Shown here: positions 16,211 through 29,000 of the stretch, piece after piece | Layout: each line of letters opens with the position of its first letter | Numbering within the stretch: the stretch's first letter is position 1 | Origin: Typha latifolia | Taxonomy: Eukaryota; Streptophyta; Magnoliopsida; Poales; Typhaceae | Direction: 5' to 3' | Assembly: GCA_019914945.1 (NCBI GenBank) | Contig: CM034099.1 | Span: 4,030,001-4,094,000 of the forward strand | Length of the DNA: 64,000 nucleotides | The notes under the pieces: model-generated | The model's database searches: none | The model's input: the letters and a program-made list of their open reading frames with translations, nothing else | Told to the model about the DNA's origin: nothing | Made by a program: the position numbers and the translations under genes

Positions 16211-18745
16211 TTATATAGTATTAGCCTGGAGGAGACCATCCCTTATTTGTGCAGCAACGTCCCTGACAGCCCCAGGGCCGTGGGGAATGAACACAGCAGA
16301 TGACTTCGAGGCGGCCCCAATCTCTTTCATGGTGTCAAAATATTGGGTCACAAGAACCATATCCATGACATCTTTAGCTGAAGTCCCAGGAACGTTCTCT
16401 GAGAAGGCAAGGACACTGTCCCGCAGTCCGTCCACTATGGCTTGGCGCTGTCGTGCAATACCCAGCCCCGCCAAGTACTTCGATTCTGCATCTCCTTCGG
16501 CCCTCTTAATCTGCAATATCTTTTCAGCTTCAGCTTTCTCATTTGCTGCCAACCTCATCCTAGCAGCTGCACAGACATTTATTAACACTGTTAAAACTAA
16601 CTACATGCCATACGACAATATATTATTTGTATCTTACACAGAAAAAAGAATATTTATGTAAAAAGAGTGTAAAGCATCTATCTCAACCAAAATCAGTAAT
16701 TTGATTCACTCAACCAGCTTAGTTGATTTTCTACATAACGACAAATTAATGCTTGTGGATCCTTATAACCTAAAAAGCTGATCAAGAACATGCAAAGTCA
16801 TAGGATATATTGAAGACATGATATTTTGTAAGCAAGAACTTTTCCCACTATACATCAGTCAATCCACTTATGCATGTGCTCTTTTGAAATTTGACAGCAT
16901 TAACAGGAGATGTCTATACAAGCTCCTCTAGATAAGTAAAATCTCAGATACTTGGAAGAGAGTTATGAGAATTATGTGGAAAATTTTATGAGTACTATGT
17001 GAAAATCATATGTACAGATATATGCATATAAAATAGAGGGGGAAACTAAAACTTGGATGAATGTACTCCAAAGCAGTGAAATGTAGTGATGTACTTGCCT
17101 GCATTAATCTCATTCATTGCTCTCTTAACATGCTCATCAGGCTCAATATCAGTGATTAGTGTTTGAACAATCTCATAACCATACATTGACATTGCCTATA
17201 TCACAGAGAAATTAGGTCAGTCAAATAGTTGTAAGTTCGTACTTAATAACAAACGAACAGATTGACAACCTTTTCGAGTTCATCTTCCACAGATTTTGCA
17301 ATATCATTCTTCTGCTCGAATGCATCATCTATGTTCAGCTTGGGAACGCTGGCCCTGATGACTGAACAGTAGCAACAAAATTCTGTTAGCATATATTGCT
17401 TTTGAATCAAACTTTACAAACCACATACTCTTACCCCTAAAAGAGTCCTCTATCTAGTGTATAACAAGGCCATTAAGTAATATATCATTACCAATCTTGT
17501 TTGCATATCTGAGTGCCCACTTCATGGGAATTTTTTTTTCGTCCATTATATCACTTAATAGCAGCACTTAGCTCGAAATTATATGTGATTACAAGAGTGA
17601 TAATTGATGTATCTTGATTCTTGAGTATTAATAGTATTAATCTTCATGCATTTATAGTAGAAGTGAATAAACTTGGAAACGTTATGGCAAGAATAAAATC
17701 AATCAAATGCATCATTGCTTTCATTCACACTCACAAGAGACACATGTCAATACATAGAGAAAAAAGGACATCAAGTACTCCACAGATTTTCATCAAAATA
17801 AAAGGTACTCTAGGGATATGCAGTTGGTGTTTTATACCATGGCAAGATGCACAAGTAAGTTATTGAATATTCAGGTCAAGTACTATAAGCCTAAGAATTC
17901 AGTTGGAGAAAACTTAACAGGTTTTGTTAGACTTTATCCAAGTGCAAACCTACCATCAAAAACATATGATTGAATTTGCTCCCTTGTGTTGCTAAGCTTA
18001 TAAAAGGCATCAGATGCCTTATCAGCAAGAGCTCGATACTGAACAGATGCAACAACAGTGACAAACACGTTATCCTGCAGCGCAAAAAACTTTATAAGGT
18101 CCATAGCTTCAGAACTACATTATCCATGCTGCATCTTGACATTAATAAGTCATAAGAAGTAAGAAGTGCAACCTAAATCAGCAGCTTAACAAATGTCCAT
18201 TTATGTATTGAGTTGATTATTACCCAATAAAGTTCATTTTCTAAAACAAAATCTAAATAATATCTTTAGCCTGTATTTTATATCTCCCACTTCGAAAAGC
18301 TGCCCTTCAAGGAAGAAAGTCTATCAGATGGCTTTTTTTTAATGCCAGTTTTCTTGGATCATATGAAAGGTAAATAAATAAAACAGAGATACAGTGAGCA
18401 TTTTAGAAAGAAGACCTCTATGGTAATTGAGAGAAGCACTAGTATGCTGAACAAGATGTCAAAGCATTGTTGCCATAAACCTGCCTAAAAATCTCTCTCC
18501 ACAATTTAACATAATATAGAACCCTAAACAGAGATGAATATGTGAAGGAGGCCAACCTTTGTCTTAGTCTCACAACGGACATCAAGTTGCTGAACACGCA
18601 ATGAAAGATAACCAGCAATCTGTTTCCCTAGGCACCATGGCAAAAAGTGGCATCCAGGCTCAAGTATCTCATCAAACCTCCCAAAAGTTTCTCTGATGGC
18701 AACAGTTGACTGGTCCACTTGAATGCAACCAAGTGCCTGACCCAT
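16211..18745 (-). CDS. HIR1: Hypersensitive-induced response protein (HIR1-type, SPFH/prohibitin domain)
   Basis: Plasma-membrane microdomain protein of the SPFH family; plant HIRs oligomerise and take part in the hypersensitive cell-death response with NLR immune receptors. Five coding exons, 18557-18745, 17954-18074, 17270-17361, 17099-17195 and 16211-16566, give 284 residues, the usual HIR length. The start [12 protein letters not shown] carries the Gly2 myristoylation site and a nearby Cys. Further landmarks are [64 protein letters not shown], and the coiled-coil segment [20 protein letters not shown]. The intron after exon 4 uses a GC donor (GCAG|GCAAGT). A strong acceptor seven bases before the ATG indicates an intron in the 5'UTR. 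No frame breaks. Confidence 0.96.
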
Positions 18746-20729
18746 GTCTTATCTAAAGAGAAAAAAGAAACTATATTCCACTTTCTGTCAGCTATTATCA
18801 GAAAGATTCAGAACCGGCATGTTTAGCAACTGTCTACCTATCTTCTCTATTAAGGTTACTTCATAGAAAAACTGTTGGGCAGAGTCAAAATCCAACAGCA
18901 GTATTAGAAAAAAAAAAGGAGAATAATAACGCAGAATTCAAATGGTGATAATCCAAGTAACATAAAATTATTGCCCTACTATAGGATAACTTAAACGTAC
19001 AAATCACAAAAAACAACCATGTCATTGTCATATATAATATATGGAAGAAAAATAATTGCAACTGTCATATAGAGCATCTCCCAAGGTCTTATATATGAAC
19101 TAGAAGTCTCACATTAACAATTAATAACCCAAGAAAAGAAGATGCAGAATAAGACAGCAGAAAGAAAAAAAAAAGAAACCAAAAGACTAATTAAAAAAAG
19201 ATTCAATCGATCTAAGTAACTCACTGACTGGGCGAAATAAATCCAATACCACATCATACAAAGCTAGACCTTCACCATAATTAAATCAATCTAAGTAACA
19301 AACGGATGTAGTTAAAAGGTAAATCACATAAACTTTTGTGACTTTGTCAGCCAATAGCTCATCAGATCAGCAGAAAAATGATAATCTATCATTTACTATT
19401 AGAAATTAGAAATCACAACAAGAACTTTGCAAAAAATTAAAGTTCACCATATGGAAATTTGCGGATCTCTCTAAAAAGAATATGCAATGACTTTATTAGC
19501 ACCATCTTTTCTATTAAGAAACTCTAACTCTTTGAGATAGCGCAGAGAATTTTTAAAATCACAGACAAATGATCCATCATCCATGTGAGGAATTACACAG
19601 AGAAATGAACATAGATATGGAAAGTATGGTGTATGAATATTACCTCAGAAATAAATCCAAGGATGATATCCTAGAGAGGGATGTTGGAAACTACAAAGAG
19701 TGTTATGAATGTCTCGGACTCTCAGCCTACAGGCATTTATATCCTAAGAAGAAAATGAAAAGGTCCAAATGCCAAGTCCAGACAGGAAGGCCACTTCATG
19801 CCAATATTTTTGAATCAATGTATGGCCCAGATATCTTGAATAAACAAATAATCAGCAAGATGCAATCTATAATATATACTAGTGGGTGAACCACATCAAG
19901 ACCCAGAGCTGCCAATATTTTAATTTTAGTCTCCAGAACCTAGCCAGAAGAGCAGACAACTGACATTAGGAGATCCACCATCAATAGTAGTAAAGAATTA
20001 CAGTTGTTCCAGCCATATCTTTTTAGAATATCAATCTTCTCATTTTGAACACCACAAATGAATTTACAGGCTGGAGTGACAGAATTGTCAAATCTAATCG
20101 AATCAAACACAGCCACTTCATTAAATGTGGGAATTAATAAGAAACTATATCAAATAGTTATGCGCATCACTAACAAGAGTTTTATCTGCTTTGAGGCTTT
20201 TACGTGGTGAAGCAATCGTGATGAAGCTTCCAACAAACCCAAGAATTTTCATCACGAACTAATCAACAACCTGTCAATGTTGCCCAACATTATCACGATT
20301 CTGTCTCTTTTCTCCTAATAGCAAAAACAAAAAAGAATTTATCCGAGATGAGTTTTCAAGTGGTTCGGTATTAATGGAGAAACAGAAAATTCCTCTCCGT
20401 AACAAAAATATCTCATAGACTGGTCCAGAATTAATTCCAAGGAGCTACCAATCACAAGACTCACCAACCCTCCGAATCAAAGAGCAAAGCGCGTCAAATT
20501 CTTACCCAAAACTGAAGTGCGTCAAATCTAAACACAAAATTGCGACTCGAAGCAAAACTAAAAAGAAAAGCAATCTAAATTCAAACAAGTAGGGAAGTCT
20601 TTCTCTCACCTTACAATGACAAAAGACGATCCGAAGGATCACGCAGAACAAGCAAAAAGCTAGGGCTTTTATAACCGGACAAGAGATTAGAGACAAAAGG
20701 GAACGGTGTAATTACATCGGAAGTTTACC
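18746..20729 (-). other. HIR 5'UTR intron (18753-20728) and inferred non-coding first exon
   Basis: On the minus strand a pyrimidine-rich acceptor (TTTTTTCTCTTTAG) ends at 18753, seven bases before the HIR ATG. A good donor, CCGG|GTAAAC, sits at 20729 in a GC-rich block that looks like a 5'UTR. I infer a roughly 2.0 kb leader intron. An unrelated 106-codon open frame on the plus strand (19569-19889) lies inside it and is not recognised. Confidence 0.6.
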
Positions 20730-21266
20730 CGGAAGTCGTCGGCGACTGCGGCAAGAGAGGACGAACCGTAGACGGTACTCGGCAACTATAATAAGATAAC
20801 CGCGTCGCGTGGCCAGGATCTTATCCAATTCCTCGATCCGCCCCGAAACAACCGCGGGGCCCACGGCTCAACTTGCCTCGTGGCAATAGTGATAACTGAT
20901 GAGCATTCCATTATGAAGTCTGAGCCCGGCCCAAATACAATGGGGCCTCTTCCTTCGGATTTCTTACTAATCGGATCCGGAACCGGATCCGGCTCGAGAA
21001 GTGAAGCGGATCCGATCCCTGTTACTCCTACTAGTTGTAGGACTCGGGTCCGATCCGGAATCGGATCTGGCTCGAGAGGTGAAGCGGATCCGATCCCTGT
21101 CAATTCCACCATGGCCCTTTTTCCGGTGTCTCAATTTCCCCTCGTAATCTCGCGTTGCTGCGACTTGTGTAGCGGCGAGGTTCTTCTCCACGGCGGCGGG
21201 GATTAGGGTTCCGGCGTTTGATCCGGCAGTTGATTCGGCGGCGGAGGAGAACAGAAAGAGAGCAAG
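20730..21266. promoter_or_regulatory. Putative bidirectional promoter, HIR (-) and YJU2 (+)
   Basis: The two genes diverge, with the inferred HIR leader at or just right of 20729 and the YJU2 ATG at 21267. The interval is GC-rich and contains a 78-base tandem duplication dense in GGATCCG palindromes. No clear TATA box is seen, which fits broadly expressed genes. Shared promoter use is inference. Confidence 0.5.
20973..21107. repeat. 78-bp-offset tandem duplication rich in GGATCC
   Basis: Two copies of a 57-base block, offset by 78 bases (GGCTCGAG at 20991 and 21069), share CGGATC, CTCGAG, GTGAAGCGGATCCGATCCCT. They lie in the HIR/YJU2 intergenic space. Open frames here on both strands come from the repeat and are not genes. 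Confidence 0.88.
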
Positions 21267-24200
21267 ATGGGTGAGCGGAAAGTCCTCAACAAGTACTACC
21301 CGCCGGACTTCGATCCGGCGAAGATTCCGAGGCGGCGGCAGCCTAAGAACCAGCAGATGAAGGTGAGGATGATGCTTCCCATGAGCATCCGTTGCAACAC
21401 CTGCGGCACCTACATCTACAAGGGCACAAAGTTCAATTCCCGCAAGGAAGACGCCGTAGGCGAGGTATGATGATTTTTTTCCATCTTTTTATGGATATTC
21501 TCATATGTAGTGATCGATAATAGATTAATGCTTTCTTGTATAAAAAGGTAACCTTGATATGATCTGTGCTCTCCAGGCGTACTTGGGGATCCAAAAGATC
21601 CGGTTTTACATTAAGTGCACCAGGTGTTCGGCGGAAATTACCTTTAAAACGGATCCCCAGAACTCAGACTACACGGTGGAATCGGGAGCTGCCCGGAATT
21701 TTGAGCCTTGGCGCGACGAAGAGGATGTGAGTGATTTGGACTAGTGTAGTTATTAGACTGGATTAGTTGTGTTCTTGTGCTAATGCTCTTGGGCTTCTTT
21801 TTTATTAGGCAAAAGACAAGGAGAAGAGGAAAAGGGATGCCGAAGAGATGGGGGATGCAATGAAGTCGTTGGAGAATAGAGCGCTTGATTCGAAGCAAGA
21901 CATGGATATACTTGCTGCGCTGGAAGAAATGAGATCTATGAAGGTAATACTTTTTTTTTCATTTTCTTTTCCTGCGGCCTTTATTCACTACTCAATTTTT
22001 TATTCTGATTGATCTTTCCTTTCTATTTTGCAGTCAAGGCATGCCACTGTCAGTTTTGAGGACATGTTGGAGACCTTGAAACGTTCAGCTCATGAGACGG
22101 TAATACTTTGCTAGTCTTATTTGTTTATAGATATTTTCCTTTTTCATTTTAGTGAAATTTTATCTTATGATGACTGTAAGAGCAGATTTGAGATCATAGT
22201 TGGTTTTTGGGTTGTAGGGCGTTCTACCTCTTTAGATATGAGCATTTTTTCGTTGTGTGATTTTTATCTTGCAATTATGGCTTATAAGTACGGAATAAAG
22301 TAGAAGATTGAAAAAGAAGGTTTGTGAAGAAACTTGGAAATCTTAGGTGAGGTACAGAGTTTTTACTCAAATATAAGCCTCAGTCTTGCACCATGGCATT
22401 AGGTCAGAACCAAGTTACCATTTATATCTTCTAGGTGAAGTAGCCATCCAGTGTAGGTATGCATTGTTGAACACTTATCGTAGATTTTGGTTAAGTATGA
22501 AAATATGGTCGTCTTCTCTTGCGATTGGTTGCTGCCTGCTTGGTTTTTCAGTTTGGTGCGCTTATAGATTATGTGTATTTTGTACACGTTGGTATGGGGT
22601 TTTCTAATAAACTACCAATGGTTGACAGGTGCATAATGATACGGAAGAGCTGGATGAAGCAGATGAAGCGCTAATTAAATCAATCACTTTTCAAGTTAGC
22701 ATTTTATCCGTCATTGTTGTTTCTTTGTTTCACTTTCAAGGTTATTGTTAATTGTTGTGGTGATTGATACATTTGCTAATAAGCTAGTATCTTGTCCAGG
22801 GTTCAAAGGATTATGTCCGGCGGTTGAGTGATGATGAGGATGATGATATTGATGAAGAGCCAGGTCAATCATCATTCAATTCAAACGAACCATTAGAAGA
22901 CAATGTGAAGGTATTTACCTCTAAATATATTTCTTGATTGCAATAGTCATTCATCTCACTTTAGTATAATATTTAAAAAGTTACCTTGGGTTCTATTTTT
23001 TCTCCTATTGAGTCATTTCGTTGGCTAAAAATGGAAATTTTTAACTAAAAGAGAGTAACCAAGAGCGTCATGAATGGAATATGATGTTTCACGTCATCTT
23101 TTCAAGGAGGATAATGTAAACACTGCCTAGGATAGAATAATTTGGAAGTAAATTATTGTCCTATGCAACAATCAACAACCACAATCACAAAGCATCTAGT
23201 TTCTGCTATCTGGTAAATTATTTTTCTGTAATAATAAGATATTTAAAGCCTTGTTAGGTGATGTAGAAGGGTGAAGATCCCTAGCATGTTTATTTGTCTT
23301 GATTCTTTTTTATGGATTTGTCCGTTCAGAACTTTGTAGTGGATTGGTTGGAAAGTTTTCTAAGTACGAGGAAAGTTGTGGATCACGACGTTTTTTTGGA
23401 AAATCTAAAATGACTTATTTTTAAATCCTACCATCTTCCTTGTAATCAAGCCACTGTCATCTGGTTTTCAAAGATCCTTGGTTGCATCTCTTGTAATTTA
23501 GTTTCTGAAGTGACTTTATATGTTGTACTTTCAAGCCTTGAAATCAGCTGTTTATACTGTTTGATTGATTGGTGTTGATAAGGACATTATCATTATTAGT
23601 TTCTTAGAAGGTGATATGCCATAATCATTACAAGTAGCATGTCTCCGCCTATGTCAGTCTGAAATGCTCCAGCTATGACGCTAGGAGCCCCTAATGTCAT
23701 AAGTAATTGTTTAGTTTGGAGCAGGACATTTCGGAGATGTGAAAGTCAAAAGTAACCCAAGTATGAGGAGCCATCAATGATAGTGTTCCTTCATTATGTT
23801 CACTTGGGATGATGCACTGCAGTTAAAAGAATTGACTGCAGATAATTACTTTTTTTCCATATTGACTAATCTGCAATTATCCTCTTTTGTATATTCAACC
23901 TCCAAAGAAAGATCTTGCTGAAAAGGAAGAACCTAAAGTACACCTTTGGAATCTTTTCTTTTTAATTTTCTCCTCTGTTTCTTGAACTGAATCATTTATG
24001 CATAGAAATCTATAAATTTTTTGTTTTATTTTGTTGTATTGTTTTTCTGTATCCAGATCTAGATACATTATTGGAACATGAATCCATGTTGGGATCAATA
24101 CTGGATACCTTAAGCATATTTTTATCCACTAAAATTTTAGTTCAATATACACAAGCAATTTACACCCTTAGGATTGAGAATGCTTAAAAATTTTAACAAA

Positions 24201-25420
24201 TATTTCTTTACTAGCTGTCTTATTTGCTACACCGTTTAGTCTTATAGCTTCTGCTTTCTGTTGCTTGAAGCTCATAAAGTTATCGTCTTCTGCAGAAAAT
24301 CAGTCCTGCAGAACTTCCAAGTAAGGTTCAAAATCCAACAGATGTATTAACAAAAGCAAGTACTTCTGCCAGCTCGAAGAGTGGAGGTATGTCTTATGCT
24401 AAAGATTACATTCAGACCTTTGCATTGAACTAATTTTGCTATTATAGTGAAGAAATTCTTTGCTGCTTTGCTGCATTGTAAATTCTTTTCATCATTACAC
24501 ACACACATAGCCACCACATTCAGCAGTCTTGCTCATGACCTCTTCCATTATAAATTTTTTAGACCAGATATACTGTTTTCCATCTGGAATGAGGGCAATG
24601 GTGTTCATGATTTTCTTTACCGGTGGTTTATAAGTTTCAATTTTCTCTAGATAAGTAGAAGCTTTGACGGATGGCTGTGTAAAACAGAGTTTAGACAAAT
24701 AGATGGTAGATTCACAGAATGGTCTCATGTCAAATGCAAGAGTAATTAATGGTGCAAATATGAATAAATCTGTTATGTTAATCATTCTATTTACTATTCA
24801 ATGCTTGAAACCTATGCTACGTCTAATGTAAAGAATTTTACAAGCTTCCTGCAGTCATACTGGGAGAGTTCATATTAAATCAGTACATATTAGTATTCAG
24901 GTTTTTTTAAAATGGATAATCTGCCTTGACTTAGCGCTGCATCCCGGCTAATCTAAAGAAATATGAAGTTGATCCTCAACTCTTCAAGCTTTTAAGTAGG
25001 TCTAGCTGGTAACCTTGGAGACAGCACAGCATACAATATGGTTCCATCTTAAAGTACCAGATGGTTTCTTATTGAGGAAGTAATCTAGCCATGCATCTTT
25101 TGTTCTTTAGCGACTGCCTGCGGTATTTAAGATTTCATATATTGCAGAAATGATTAGCTCTTCATTTTACTTCAAATATTTCTTACTTACCATCAAATAT
25201 ATGTTGTACAGGAACTAGAAGTGGCTCATCATTTATCATGCCAAAATTCGTGTTGAAACCAAGGCCTGCTACAGATGTTCCTCCTAAAAGGCCTCGGACA
25301 GGACCTGTAGAAATTGATGGCTCAGAAGGCAGAGAAGGCAACAAGCAGGTGGAAGCCAGCAAGATGGAAACTGGTCTTCAGTCTCTTTGCCAAAATTACA
25401 ATAGTGATGAGAGTGAGTGA
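21267..25420 (+). CDS. YJU2: Splicing factor YJU2 / CCDC94 homologue
   Basis: Nuclear protein that promotes the first transesterification (branching) step in the spliceosome. Nine exons, 21267-21464, 21577-21726, 21809-21943, 22034-22099, 22629-22694, 22800-22910, 23908-23937, 24296-24386 and 25212-25420, give 351 residues. The start [17 protein letters not shown] is the family signature. A zinc-binding set is C43-x2-C46 and C80-x2-C83. Then follow [10 protein letters not shown], a Lys/Glu-rich coiled coil with [11 protein letters not shown] and [19 protein letters not shown], an acidic stretch, and a basic tail with KFVLKPRP and PPKRPR. Exon 7 is only 30 bases and rests on splice sites and frame alone, so it is the least certain. 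The upstream ATG context and family start agree. No damage seen. Confidence 0.94.
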
Positions 25421-26062
25421 TTCTGCAAATGCTGTGTAGCATATATCAACTGTAGGTATTTGTTCTATTTCTTAGCTCTGATTAACCGTTGCACTGAAAA
25501 TGAAGCATGATTTGATATGCTCTGTTGTAAAGACTGCAGTGGCAGGCCATTCTGGCAAGAAGTAAAAGATGCAACATAAGTTGTTTATGATTTTGAGTAT
25601 CATATGAAGATTCATCATTAGGGTTTTCTTGAATTCAAATAGGTTCAAGGCTTCTTCACGTCTTGTGTTTGTCATTTTATTTCACAGAAAAGTCCATTAT
25701 CCGGATAATTTAACGCACTGCACCATCCAGATAAGGCTTAACCTGAAGTAATGCATCTAATTCTCCTCAACATGACTTGAATTTTCGTACTGTACCCTGT
25801 GACGTCTCTTTAACATGTCCTTTTAGAATCAAGAACAAAAAAAGTAAACTGTTGACCGTTTTTCCCTGGACATTGTAGACTGGATCGCTGGAAACGAGAT
25901 ATGCACAATTCCACAATTACAAAATTTGCATAAGATTGTAATAAATCGTTTTATAACAGCAGAGAGGAAGGATTAATTTTAGAAACAGTAACACAACCCA
26001 TGTTCGTATGAAGATTAATTGAACTATCATCTACAAGAATATCAAACAAGACGTCATGGCGA
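25421..26062. other. Gap between convergent genes YJU2 and ABCA7-like
   Basis: About 640 bases holding the presumed 3'UTRs of two genes that converge. AT-rich; no further gene, repeat or element recognised. Confidence 0.65.
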
Positions 26063-29000
26063 TCACGAGAGAACATTAAACGACTGTGCTCCTTTGGCCA
26101 CCTTAATGAAGACATCTTCCAAGGTGGTATCAGCCAAACCCCAAGCATATATGGTGAACTTGCTCTTTGCAACCTCAACTGCGTGGAAAACATCAGCTAT
26201 CCTAACATCTTTCTTTGGCAACTCAAACTTTTGGGTTCCTGATATGTGATATATCTTGTTTGCTCTTGGGGAGAGTCGATGAACTAAGCGTTCAACTTCC
26301 TGTTCTTCGTCTGAAGATGTTGTCATGGTGAATACATAAGACCCACCGTATCGAGCCTTCAACTGCTCAATTGCAGACCATAAAAACATTAACATATCTC
26401 ATCATGCATCAGTTCAACACTTAATTCTACACTAACTTCATTGGATTACAATGAAAAGATTGCAGTTTTTGAGAATAATCACAGTATTGAAGCTAAGGAA
26501 CACCAAGAGTCTCTTTTGAGAGTGTTAGTTTACCTCTTTGGGGTTTCCTAAGCACTGGAAATCTCCATCCACAAAGACACCAAGACGGTCACATAGAACC
26601 TCTGCCTCCTCCATTGAATGTGCTGAAACAATCAAAATAGCTTTGTCAATCAAGTGATATCATGCAAAAGTTTTTTTGGTTATATAATCTCACAGTTCAC
26701 TGAGGCTCAAAGTATGAATTCAGCAGAAAATTATGCATGGGTTAGGTACAAAAGGTTGGAAAAGAAATGCATGCAATACAGCAAGTCATGCCTTGCTCAT
26801 TTAAGTACTGCAAGTCATTATGCAGTAGTAACAAATTGCATAGAGATTATTTTGCTGAGAGAGGAATATGTACTTGTAAGGATAATCGCACGATTTCTTT
26901 TAGCACGTTTGACAACATTCCACAAGTTGTTTCTTGATGCTGGGTCTAGTCCAGTACTTGGCTCATCCATGTAGACAACCTACAGATGCAGAATGCAGTT
27001 AAATTTCTTGAACTAATAAAACTCAACTAAGTGGCTTAAAAGGAATAACAGCTTGATATATACTTTAGGGTCACCAATCAGTGAAATCGCCACGCTAAGC
27101 CTTCTTTTCATGCCACCGCTGTATTTCCTGACTTGTTTATCACCAACACCACCATAAAACAGATTTACACTCTTCAAAGATTCTTCAACCGCCTGGAAGT
27201 ACAACGGATTAAATTGCATCCAGATAAAGATGGCAGATGCTTGGTACTGCTACTAGTCCGTTATATTTGAGGAAAAGATCCCTATACACTATGAAGCACA
27301 TATTATAACCATCCAAACATCAGATCATATGTGGATCCTTTAAACTCTATGAATCAATTGAAGTAAAACAAACAGAAAGAAAATGGTGTGTTTCTAGCCT
27401 TGATCGAGTTCTTAAGATTTTCTACTTAACTGAGGATGGCCTATTTTGTTAATTGGTCGAAGTTCATTACTTTTGATCAAGAATTTTGAAAACATAAAAT
27501 TAATCAAAAATTCAAATCAGATGCAAAGAAGATGTGTAATTGACAGATAACAATACCTGCAACAATGCAGCACCTTTAAGATCCTTCAGGCGGCCATAAA
27601 ACAATAGATGTTCTCTTCCCGTTAATGTTTCCCAAAGTAGGCTGCATTTTTTTTGACAAATGATTAACATGAGATCACAGATTATACAGTCAAAGTTTAT
27701 ATTTGCAGGCACCTTTTATGAGTATTATTTCAGAGATATGTACCATTTGCATTCCTGTCTGGTTGCATCATTAAGGCCTCCTTATCGATGAATAAAGGAT
27801 CCATTATATCAAAATAGCAATCAAACATATCTTTCTCCACTTTCTCTAGTATGATGATAAATGTGGGTCAAACACATCCTTTTAGGGGTTTTATTATCTA
27901 AACCCCTACCTAGATAAGAGATGAGATCGATAGCTACCTATGATTTTAAGGTAAAAGGACAACTTCCCCTTAAACACTCTCTCTCAGCATTCATTATACA
28001 AGGTCATTTAAAGAGAAAAGTAACCTTTCCTCAACTGTATCCAGGGTAGCCCTTGTACCAATTTATCATGCCCTTTCAACCACAAACAAGCTTCTGTTTC
28101 TCAAGATAGAAGTGCACGAGAAGGATTGCACACACACAAAAGTAATGTCCCCTTTCCTCCACTACTCATGGATTCCTTATCAATCTAGAAACTGGCTAAA
28201 TTTTTTTTAGCAACAAATGAGAATAACAGTTTTGGTTATTCCTTTTTTAATGAAAAAGAAAAAAAGAAGATAAAGAGTTCAGGGTCTTACTCATGCTGAG
28301 GGCATACACCCATGCTTGCATATATTTCATTCATACTCGTTGTTATGTCCAGTCCTTGAACATATGCAGTGCCAGATGTTGGTGTAATAAGCCCAATCAT
28401 CTGTCAAAAAGATGGAAAACTTATTTCCAGCACTTTCATATGCATATAGAACAGCAATTTTCAGCAGGAAAAGATTCAATATACAGGCTTCAACTAAAAG
28501 AATAAAGATTTAAAAAAGTAGTGGCATTTACAGAGTAAAATAACAGCATCTCCAGAGAAATCCTCCTAAAATGACAAAGTACGTTATGCAAGAGTGTTGG
28601 ACTTAGGATTGCAAGGGATAAAGCACGTGTAATTTTTACATTTAATTTAGCTAGAACTGTGATGGCTCTGTCCTTAGATACTGTCTCTTTTTGCTCTGTT
28701 AATATCAAAATTCAGATAAATGTCCAAACAAAATGTATCCCAACGTTGAGGGAGTATCTTAATAATGATGAAGGAAAGACAAAATGATACATAGATATAT
28801 TCAAAGTAACCTATAGCACATTAAACTTATTAAGTATTAATATATTCAAGCTTATCCAGTATAATGTACAAGGATGCTCGATGGAAGCAATATCAAGACA
28901 CTAACCATATTTATAAAAGAGGTTTTGCCAGCACCATTGGGACCAAGCATTCCAAAACATTGCCCTTGAGGCAAAGCAAGAGATAATCCTCGAACAGCAA

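Noticed and set aside
20786..21206. Overlapping open frames of 74-108 codons on both strands
   Set aside because: They arise from the GGATCC-rich tandem repeat between HIR and YJU2; the Gly-Ser/Asp-Arg composition is repetitive.
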